NCBI GenBank assembly: GCA_023390635.1
Contig: JAEWCM010000189.1
Span: 1 to 8,512, forward strand
Direction of reading: 5' to 3'
Length of the DNA: 8,512 nucleotides
Source of the DNA: Bacillota bacterium
GTDB taxonomy: Bacteria; Bacillota; Desulfitobacteriia; Desulfitobacteriales; Desulfitobacteriaceae
Of this stretch, positions 1 through 5,322 are shown piece after piece (positions within the stretch are counted from its first letter, which is position 1; every line of letters begins with the position of its first letter). The notes under the pieces are model-generated. The model made no database searches, was not told the DNA's origin, and was given only the letters and a program-made list of their open reading frames with translations. The translations under genes were made by a program, and so were the position numbers.

Positions 1-219
1 TCCTTATTAGGAATCTGGGCAGCAAGTCTGCTTTTCACCCTGATTCATTACCGCTATTGGAGAAAGCCCTTTATTATGATCGAAGTCTTCTTAATGAGCC
101 TGGTTTTAGGATATATCTATAAAATAACATCATTATTGTGGATTTCCGTGCTTTGTCATTTCATCGTGAACTTTACCATGGCCTTCCTGGGTAAAAGAGG
201 TTGTTTCAGCGGAGAATGA
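1..219 (+). CDS. CPBP-family intramembrane metalloprotease, C-terminal fragment
   Basis: Frame 1 is open from the window edge to a TGA at 217-219, giving 72 residues of a protein whose start lies outside the window. The fragment is very hydrophobic, with about two to three membrane segments. It carries two signatures of the CPBP (CAAX protease and bacteriocin-processing, also called ABI) family: an F-x-x-x-H element (FTLIH) in one helix and an H-x-x-x-N element (HFIVN) in the last. In this family the histidines belong to the intramembrane metal site. The spacing of the two motifs and the short basic tail (GKRG) after the last helix fit the C-terminal end of such a protein. Members process prenylated or peptide substrates or confer bacteriocin immunity; the substrate cannot be told here. 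The sirtuin gene starts 21 bases downstream, so the two are probably co-transcribed. Confidence 0.72.
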   Translation, partial: SLLGIWAASLLFTLIHYRYWRKPFIMIEVFLMSLVLGYIYKITSLLWISVLCHFIVNFTMAFLGKRGCFSGE

Positions 220-240
220 CAGGTGGAATGAGGGATTGAT

Positions 241-987
241 GTGGAAAATCTTTTATTAGATAAGCTGAAATTAATCTTGGATTCCAGTTCAAACATCGTT
301 TTCTTTGGTGGAGCAGGGGTCTCTACCGAAAGTGGGATTCCCGACTTCAGAAGTGAAAACGGTTTGTATGGAGAAGATGTTCAGTATGCTTATCCGCCGG
401 AAGTTATGCTGAGTTTGAACTTTTTTCGCAAGCATACAGCAGAATTTTACCGGTACTATCGGGAAAAAATGATTCATCTGGAAGCGAAGCCTAACGGGGC
501 TCATTTGGCCCTGGCCCACATGGAGAAGATGGGTAAGTTGAAGGCAGTGATTACCCAGAATATTGATGGGCTTCATCAAAAAGCGGGCAGCCGCAATGTG
601 TTGGAACTGCATGGTTCAATTTATCGAAATCACTGCATGACGTGCGGTGAGGCTTATTCCATAGATGTTATTCTGGACATTACAAACAAGGTGCCGTGTT
701 GTCCAGAATGCGGAGGTAGGATAAAGCCTGATGTAGTTCTCTATGAAGAGAGCCTGGATAATGAAGTGGTGAACAAAGCCATTCATTATATTCATGAAGC
801 GGATGTACTGATCATCGGCGGAACTTCTCTGGCCGTGTATCCCGCCGCCGGACTGATCAACTATTACACGAAAGATAAGTTGATCCTGATCAATAAATCT
901 CAGACAGCTTACGATGCCAAGGCGGATTTGGTGATCCGCGATTCGGTAGGCAAAGTTCTAACTGCTTGTATCTCACCTCTCGATTAA
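241..987 (+). CDS. cobB: NAD-dependent protein deacylase, Sir2 family (CobB-like sirtuin)
   Basis: This cytoplasmic enzyme removes acyl groups from protein lysines using NAD+, yielding nicotinamide and O-acyl-ADP-ribose. All sirtuin landmarks are present in its 248 residues: the NAD-binding GGAGVSTESGIPDFRS at 23-38, TQNIDGLH at 105-112, the catalytic His124 in LHGS, a zinc ribbon with Cys132/Cys135 and Cys154/Cys157 (Cys153 is an extra cysteine), KPDVVLYEE at 162-170 and GTSLAVYPA near 194-202. The start is GTG: an in-frame TGA lies at 229-231, AGGGA at 231-235 is a suitable ribosome binding site, and the next in-frame Met is residue 56, inside the fold. The region matching the Tyr-x-x-Arg acid-acyl selector of SIRT5/E. 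coli CobB reads Y70-R-Y-Y73, so the Arg is absent; this favours deacetylation over desuccinylation (inference). It follows the CPBP gene closely and ends in a terminator. Confidence 0.95.
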   Translation: MENLLLDKLKLILDSSSNIVFFGGAGVSTESGIPDFRSENGLYGEDVQYAYPPEVMLSLNFFRKHTAEFYRYYREKMIHLEAKPNGAHLALAHMEKMGKLKAVITQNIDGLHQKAGSRNVLELHGSIYRNHCMTCGEAYSIDVILDITNKVPCCPECGGRIKPDVVLYEESLDNEVVNKAIHYIHEADVLIIGGTSLAVYPAAGLINYYTKDKLILINKSQTAYDAKADLVIRDSVGKVLTACISPLD

Positions 988-1008
988 TATCGAGGGGTGT
1001 TTTTGTTT
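974..1008 (+). terminator. Intrinsic terminator overlapping the sirtuin stop codon
   Basis: Bases 974-984 pair with 989-999 over 11 bp, with one G-U pair. The loop is TAAT (985-988), followed by a T-rich tract (1000-1008, TTTTTGTTT). The TAA stop codon at 985-987 sits in the loop, so the left arm is coding sequence for the last residues of the sirtuin. Confidence 0.88.
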
Positions 1009-1031
1009 GGAGAAAATTGCATAAAAAAGGT

Positions 1032-1060
1032 TTGACAGAGCAAGTGTCTTTGCATATAAT
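1032..1060 (+). promoter_or_regulatory. Sigma-A promoter of the flavoprotein/ferredoxin operon
   Basis: TTGACA at 1032-1037 and TATAAT at 1055-1060 both match the consensus exactly and are separated by 17 bp. The predicted transcription start is near 1067, giving a leader of about 100 nt before the first start codon at 1167. It lies just after the sirtuin terminator, so it starts an independent unit. Confidence 0.9.
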
Positions 1061-1080
1061 ACATACAAATCCTATATGAA

Positions 1081-1119
1081 TTATAAATTAAATATGTTAA
1101 AATTTTCGCTAATTTATAA
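1081..1119 (+). repeat. AT-rich 10-bp inverted repeat in the operon leader
   Basis: TTATAAATTA (1081-1090) is perfectly complementary to TAATTTATAA (1110-1119), with a 19-base spacer. It lies 15-50 bases downstream of the predicted transcription start. It could be an operator for a dimeric regulator or a weak RNA hairpin. The arms contain only A and T in an AT-rich stretch, so chance is a real possibility. Confidence 0.4.
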
Positions 1120-1166
1120 ATATCTTGTGAGTGACTGGAAGGACGGTTAAGAAGGGAGCAAAAAAG

Positions 1167-1649
1167 ATGGCAGTATTGACGGATGAAATGAAAAATGTGC
1201 TTAAAGTCGTGGGAAAGGGAGGTGCAGTAGTTCACCTGACAACCAGCAGCAAGGATGGAAAGCCGAATATTGTCGCGGAACGTTTTGTTACTCATTATAA
1301 CGACGAGTATATTCTGATCGCGGAAATGTTTGCTCAGAAAACTAAAGTGAACTTGAATGAGAATCCAGTGGGAGCTATCTCTGTGGCTTATCCGGTCGGA
1401 GAACACACATGGGTGTTTAGAGGCCCCTGCACTGTAATCAGTCACGCGGCACCGGCTAACTATCAATGGTACGGCATTAATGCAGGGGAAGCTCTGGAGG
1501 AATGGGGCGATTGGGGTACAAAAGAACCACCTGATGAAGTTCCCCCCGATATTGTACCGCCCAAAGTAGCCCAAAGAGGTCTGATCGCTTTAAAGGTAGA
1601 AGAAGTGTACTCCTTTGCCGCTGATCATGCGGGAAAAAAGGTTTTATAG
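1167..1649 (+). CDS. PNPOx-like FMN-binding split-barrel protein (first paralogue)
   Basis: This 160-residue cytoplasmic protein belongs to the pyridoxamine 5'-phosphate oxidase-like / flavin reductase-like split-barrel superfamily, whose members mostly bind FMN or another flavin at a dimer interface. The pattern seen is a strand with TTSSKDGKPNIV (about 25-36), then the helix with KTKVNLNENP (58-67), then the VGAISV strand; this T..G.P / K..N..NP arrangement is typical. An unusual proline-rich loop (residues 120-132, three PP pairs) follows a Trp-rich stretch. The ATG at 1167 is chosen because GAAGGGAG (1151-1158) precedes it by 8 bases; an upstream in-frame ATG at 1131 lacks such a site and would add a 12-residue basic tail. 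It opens the operon with a second split-barrel protein and a ferredoxin. True pyridoxine biosynthesis is unlikely given the short length; the actual substrate is unknown. Confidence 0.82.
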   Translation: MAVLTDEMKNVLKVVGKGGAVVHLTTSSKDGKPNIVAERFVTHYNDEYILIAEMFAQKTKVNLNENPVGAISVAYPVGEHTWVFRGPCTVISHAAPANYQWYGINAGEALEEWGDWGTKEPPDEVPPDIVPPKVAQRGLIALKVEEVYSFAADHAGKKVL

Positions 1650-1661
1650 GAGGCAAGAACA

Positions 1662-2072
1662 ATGAAACTAACAAATCGGATGGCTAATTGGATCAGTACT
1701 TTAGGGGCTCATATCGCCACAGCGAACAAAAGCGGATTTCCTGCTGTGATTGTAGTGAATGGGACCAAGGTTGAAGGGGAAAAAATTGTAGCAACATTGA
1801 GCGAAAGACAATTAGCTCAAATTGAAAATAATATTAATGAAAATCCTCAGGTGGCAGTGGCTCCCGGTCAGATAGGTTCAATCCGCGCTCCCTACCAGTT
1901 TAAGGGCAGCGCAAAAATTTACGGAAATGAATTAATCATTTCCGTAACGGAAATTTACTGCACCAAACCAGGTGCTGAAGCGGGTATCCGTCTTGATACT
2001 TTAGGAGATGGAGAAATGCAGACTTTTGATGAGAGTCGGTGGAAAGACCTAGCGCCTAAATCCGCTGAGTGA
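1662..2072 (+). CDS. PNPOx-like FMN-binding split-barrel protein (second paralogue)
   Basis: This 136-residue protein has the same fold pattern as its upstream neighbour: a strand with AHIATANKSGFPAVIVV (about 16-32), a QLAQIENNINENP helix (49-61), then a VAVAP strand. The shared T..(K)..G.P and N-x-N-E-N-P elements show the two are diverged paralogues. It lacks the proline-rich loop of the first protein. AGGAGG (1648-1653) overlaps the upstream TAG stop and lies 8 bases before the ATG, indicating tight co-translation in one operon. Such proteins often bind FMN, sometimes as a hetero- or homodimer; adjacency suggests the two paralogues could form a heterodimer (inference). Candidate roles are flavin-mediated electron transfer or reduction of a small substrate with electrons from the downstream ferredoxin. 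No substrate can be named. Confidence 0.8.
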   Translation: MKLTNRMANWISTLGAHIATANKSGFPAVIVVNGTKVEGEKIVATLSERQLAQIENNINENPQVAVAPGQIGSIRAPYQFKGSAKIYGNELIISVTEIYCTKPGAEAGIRLDTLGDGEMQTFDESRWKDLAPKSAE

Positions 2073-2100
2073 ATTTGTCGAAGGATAGAGGCGGGTAGAG

Positions 2101-2421
2101 ATGGCAGAAAACTTAATTTCAACTTTAAATGATGGGGAAGAAAGAGCAGGGAAAATTTCTAAACCGGTAAGAATGCCGTGGGTGATTCCTGTCTTCTGCG
2201 ATGGTTGCGCAAGCTGTGTCAATGCCTGTCGCCCAGGTTTTCTTAAGCTGACGAACACCAATGTTAGCGGGGTTTTTGTGCCCTGGCTGGAGGAACCTTC
2301 CCGCTGCAGCGGCTGCGGAAAATGTGCCGATGCCTGTGCCATGGGGGGAATTACCATGACTTCTTATGTGGAAGAGGCAGAACGGCGTTTCCGGGAAAAG
2401 AGGCCGCATATTGAGGCCTGA
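2101..2421 (+). CDS. 2x[4Fe-4S] ferredoxin-type protein
   Basis: This 106-residue soluble electron carrier has two complete [4Fe-4S] motifs: Cys33-x2-Cys36-x2-Cys39-x3-Cys43 followed by Arg-Pro, and Cys69-x2-Cys72-x2-Cys75-x3-Cys79 followed by Ala-Met in place of the usual Pro. The 25-residue spacer between motifs is longer than in the smallest clostridial ferredoxins. N-terminal residues 1-30 and a basic C-terminal tail (RRFREKRPH) extend beyond the core and may dock a partner. A G-rich segment at 2089-2095 (AGGCGGG) serves as ribosome binding site. It is 28 bases after the second split-barrel gene and before a terminator, so it is the last gene of the operon. It presumably hands electrons to or from the flavoproteins. 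No other oxidoreductase subunit is encoded nearby. Confidence 0.9.
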   Translation: MAENLISTLNDGEERAGKISKPVRMPWVIPVFCDGCASCVNACRPGFLKLTNTNVSGVFVPWLEEPSRCSGCGKCADACAMGGITMTSYVEEAERRFREKRPHIEA

Positions 2422-2482
2422 AAAACTAAAACATTCTAAGATTTAAATGGTTTTCTTTATAATTACAAAATATTTTTGGAAC

Positions 2483-2530
2483 AAAAAGGCTTTTATTTTG
2501 GTTTACACCGAATAAGGCCTTTTTTTATTT
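2483..2530 (+). terminator. Intrinsic terminator of the flavoprotein/ferredoxin operon
   Basis: AAAAAGGCTTT (2483-2493) pairs with the AAGGCCTTTTT region (2514-2524), with one G-U pair. An inner stem joins 2497-2502 to 2507-2512 around a TTTAC-type loop. A long T tract follows (2520-2530 and beyond). The A-rich left arm makes it potentially bidirectional. Confidence 0.85.
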
Positions 2531-2649
2531 TTATAAAAAAGAAAAACTTTTAAAAAGTAGGTTAATTTTAATTTAAATAGTTCTATCTTCAAATATAGAC
2601 TTGGATAGGTTGGGAAAAATTACAGATCTTATTTTTAATTAAATAGAGA

Positions 2650-2655
2650 TATAAT
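2650..2655 (+). promoter_or_regulatory. Candidate -10 element for the glycosyltransferase genes
   Basis: TATAAT matches the -10 consensus and lies 60 bases before the start codon at 2716, but no convincing -35 hexamer is found 16-18 bases upstream. The stretch from 2531 to 2715 is very AT-rich, so such hexamers arise by chance. Nothing else was recognised in this intergenic stretch. Confidence 0.28.
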
Positions 2656-2715
2656 CAGTATAGAATTTATTGCGTTTTATTTTAATTATTAAATAAACTA
2701 GGGGAAAACAAGTAT

Positions 2716-4353
2716 ATGATGTGTAAAGATATGAATAATGTGGAAAAACCTTTACAAAATCATCAAAAGAAGTTAATCATCTGGTTAGTGGGAATCAGTG
2801 TTTTCCTCCTGGAATGTGCAGCTGGTTATTATTATAACGTATATGTGGAGTACTATCATAGTGACGGAATCAGCCGGGTGGCCAATGCTTTTTATGTTTT
2901 ATACAGCCAGCATCCTCATTTAGGTGCGATTGGTTTTGTCTGGAATCCTTTGCCCAGTCTGATTGATACGTTCTTTCTCTTTTTCTATCCCTGGGTGCCG
3001 GAATTAGCTACAAAAGGCATTGCCGGTGTTCTTATGAGCGCTATTTTTGCTGCCTTAACCACGGGCATTATGGTCAAAGCTTTTCTTCAGCGCGGACTTC
3101 CTTATTGGATAGCTATTATCTTCTCTTTGCTTTTTTCCCTGAATCCGATGATTTTCTTGTTTGGATTCAATGGCATGAGTGATGCCCCATTCATTTTTTT
3201 TATTATCGCTTCAATTATCAGCTTTTTAAATTGGCTTGATGGCAGGCGCCTTGGAGATTTGGCGGTGTCAGCTTTTGCCCTGGCTTTGTCATTTTGGTGC
3301 CGCTATGAAGCAGTTCCTTTTGGTTTCAGCCTGATTGTGGGGTGTGTGATGGCTGTGATGCTGGTGCAGAAGCAGCAACATCCACCGAATGAAAGCAGGA
3401 TACGATATCAATGGTCAAAGACGGAGGGGGTGCTCTCTGTCGTAGCTTCTCCACTGATTTATTCTGTTATTTTATGGCTCCTTTTAAATGCCATTATCAT
3501 GGGCAATCCACTGAATTTCATGAATGGTGAATATACCAATGTCGCTCAGATTGCCGGACATCTCAATGATCCTGTCTATGCAGCGATGCTGAGCGATCCA
3601 TTGGCAGCCTTGCTATTTGCTCTCCAAAAAACGATTTTTTTCTCAAGCCCATTGATAGCCATCCTTTTGTTGAGACTTATTAATGGCCGTTTCTTTAGGT
3701 GGGATACGGTGATCCTGCTTGGCATGTTTATTTCCGTTCCGTTGCTTCAGGTGTTAATGCTTATTAAAGGTAGTTCTTTGGGCTGGCTGAGATATTTTAT
3801 TTATGTCTTGCCCATATCCGTAGCTTGGCTGCCTTATGAACTAAGTAAAATAAAGCATAAGTGGCAGGTGCTTATTCCGCTGTTGGCGATGGTTCTTAAT
3901 TTTGCTCTGCTGTCTTATGCCATTACTCAGCCTAACCTCGCTCCTGATGAAAATACCTTTTTGCGTAATTCTTTTGGCAATCATACTCAGGCTTATTACC
4001 AGCAGCAAGATGAGCAGAAAATCGCCGCTTATTTAGATGAAAATTATACTGGAAGTACCATTTTGACCGATTCTTTTTCTGCATATTTTATTATTTTGCA
4101 AAGTCAATATCCCAAGCATTTTTATATTTCCAGCGATCCTGATTTCAAGCATGCTATTTCCGATCCCCAAAAATATGGGGTTGAATATGTTTTAATTCCC
4201 AAGCCAGGATCAGCATCGGTGATCAGCGCTATTAACAATGCCTACCCTAATCTCTACGAACAGGGAGCAGATTGGGCAGAACTGGTGAAAGACTTCGGAT
4301 CAGATTGGCGGCTTTATAAGATCACGAGGAGCACAGAAGGAGGACCGTCATGA
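2716..4353 (+). CDS. GT-C-type (GT39/ArnT-like) multi-pass membrane glycosyltransferase
   Basis: This 545-residue protein has roughly ten to twelve hydrophobic segments between residues 20 and 402, then a soluble C-terminal domain (about 405-545) expected outside the membrane. After the first helix, an extracytoplasmic loop has Y-H-S-D50-G-I-S-R, and a second acidic site, G-M-S-D156-A-P, starts a later helix. An acidic residue in the first external loop is the catalytic hallmark of GT-C enzymes, which transfer sugars from polyprenyl-phosphate donors. The loop with F-V-W-N-P-L-P (74-80) looks family-specific. The first of several Met codons is used because AGGGGA (2700-2705) precedes it. The stop overlaps the next start (ATGA, 4350-4353), so translation is coupled to a polyprenyl-phosphate sugar synthase that probably supplies its donor. 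The acceptor (glycan, lipid or protein) is unknown. Confidence 0.72.
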   Translation: MMCKDMNNVEKPLQNHQKKLIIWLVGISVFLLECAAGYYYNVYVEYYHSDGISRVANAFYVLYSQHPHLGAIGFVWNPLPSLIDTFFLFFYPWVPELATKGIAGVLMSAIFAALTTGIMVKAFLQRGLPYWIAIIFSLLFSLNPMIFLFGFNGMSDAPFIFFIIASIISFLNWLDGRRLGDLAVSAFALALSFWCRYEAVPFGFSLIVGCVMAVMLVQKQQHPPNESRIRYQWSKTEGVLSVVASPLIYSVILWLLLNAIIMGNPLNFMNGEYTNVAQIAGHLNDPVYAAMLSDPLAALLFALQKTIFFSSPLIAILLLRLINGRFFRWDTVILLGMFISVPLLQVLMLIKGSSLGWLRYFIYVLPISVAWLPYELSKIKHKWQVLIPLLAMVLNFALLSYAITQPNLAPDENTFLRNSFGNHTQAYYQQQDEQKIAAYLDENYTGSTILTDSFSAYFIILQSQYPKHFYISSDPDFKHAISDPQKYGVEYVLIPKPGSASVISAINNAYPNLYEQGADWAELVKDFGSDWRLYKITRSTEGGPS

Positions 4354-5282
4354 ACTCAAAACAGATTGAAATATCCCTGGTCATCCCAATTAAAAACGAG
4401 GCTCTGCATCTGCGCAAAACTCTCAGTGTGATCATCGGTTGTGTGAAAATGGCGACTCCTGATTTTGAGGTTATTGTGATTGACGATGGTTCGAATGATA
4501 GCACGTGGGAGGAGATCCTCGCAGTTAAAGAGGAGATACCAGAGATCGAGGGAATTCGCCTTAGCCGGAATTTTGGCAAAGAACGGGCCATTTGCTCAGG
4601 ACTGGAGCACGCTCAGGGTCAGGCCGTCATTGTCATGGACGGTGATCTCCAGCATCCGCCGGAATTGATTCCACAAATGGTAGCCGCCTGGCGGAGGGGA
4701 GATGCCCAAGTTGTTGAATGTGTGAAAAAAGGAAGGCCTGAGGAACCGGCAAGTTATCGGCTGGCAGCTAAACTGTTTTATAGGTCTCTTCGTAAATTTG
4801 CCAATGTTGATTTACGCGGAGCCAGTGACTATAAGCTATTAGACCGGCAGGTGGTGGAAGCCTGGTCAAAACTGCCGGAACGGATCACCTTTTTCCGTGG
4901 TATGACAGCTTGGCTGGGATTTTCACGTACACAAATTGAATTTGAAGTAGCTCCGCGCGTAGCGGGAGAAACAAGATGGGGAACGGCAACTCTTTTCCGT
5001 CTGGCCTTAAATGCTATGGTATCTTTTACTTCTTGGCCTTTGCGGCTGATTACGCTTATCGGTATTGTATCTTTTATGGGAGCCGGAGTTTTGGGAGTTC
5101 AGACCCTTTATATGAAAGCGGCAGGAATTGCTGTCACTGGATTTACTACTGTCATACTGCTTCTCCTCAGCATGAACAGTATGATTATGCTGGCTATCGG
5201 AATTTTGGGTGAATATATTGCGGCTATCTATGATGAGGTTAAAGGCAGACCAAGATATCTGATCAGAGAAAAAACACTATGA
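4350..5282 (+). CDS. Polyprenyl-phosphate glycosyltransferase, GT2 (DPM1/GtrB/ArnC-like)
   Basis: It transfers a sugar from a nucleotide donor to polyprenyl phosphate at the cytoplasmic membrane face. The 310 residues show a GT2 Rossmann-like domain with SLVIPIKNE (9-17), D45-D46-G47-S48 for nucleotide binding, and the metal-binding D97-x-D99 followed by LQHPPE (100-105), which is typical of the DPM1/GtrB group. Further along are R-G-A-S-D-Y-K-L-L, F-F-R-G-M..W-L-G-F, and G-E-T-R-W-G in place of the usual GESKY-like element. Two C-terminal membrane helices (about 235-258 and 268-295) and a basic tail match GtrB/ArnC architecture and length. AGGAGG upstream (4339-4344) and the four-base overlap with the preceding GT-C gene indicate a coupled donor-maker and donor-user pair. 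The sugar (glucose, mannose or another) cannot be assigned from motifs alone. Confidence 0.88.
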   Translation: MNSKQIEISLVIPIKNEALHLRKTLSVIIGCVKMATPDFEVIVIDDGSNDSTWEEILAVKEEIPEIEGIRLSRNFGKERAICSGLEHAQGQAVIVMDGDLQHPPELIPQMVAAWRRGDAQVVECVKKGRPEEPASYRLAAKLFYRSLRKFANVDLRGASDYKLLDRQVVEAWSKLPERITFFRGMTAWLGFSRTQIEFEVAPRVAGETRWGTATLFRLALNAMVSFTSWPLRLITLIGIVSFMGAGVLGVQTLYMKAAGIAVTGFTTVILLLLSMNSMIMLAIGILGEYIAAIYDEVKGRPRYLIREKTL

Positions 5283-5322
5283 GGATTAGGAAATAGTACA
5301 GCCAGGTGATAAGGAGAAAACA

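Noticed and set aside
1125..1130. TTGTGA as a possible Rex or Crp/Fnr half site in the operon leader
   Set aside because: The complementary half site at the proper spacing is absent.
1131..1166. Upstream ATG extending the first split-barrel protein by 12 residues
   Set aside because: There is no ribosome binding site before it, whereas the ATG at 1167 has GAAGGGAG at proper spacing and the added residues are basic and non-conserved in appearance.
984..1574. 196-codon open frame on the - strand across the redox operon start
   Set aside because: It lies antisense to the consensus promoter and the first split-barrel gene, has an atypical Cys/His-rich composition with no domain pattern, and no suitable ribosome binding site was seen.
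2434..2463. Second promoter-like pair (TTCTAA and TATAAT) after the ferredoxin gene
   Set aside because: The -35 is poor, and a transcript from here would run straight into the terminator at 2483-2530.
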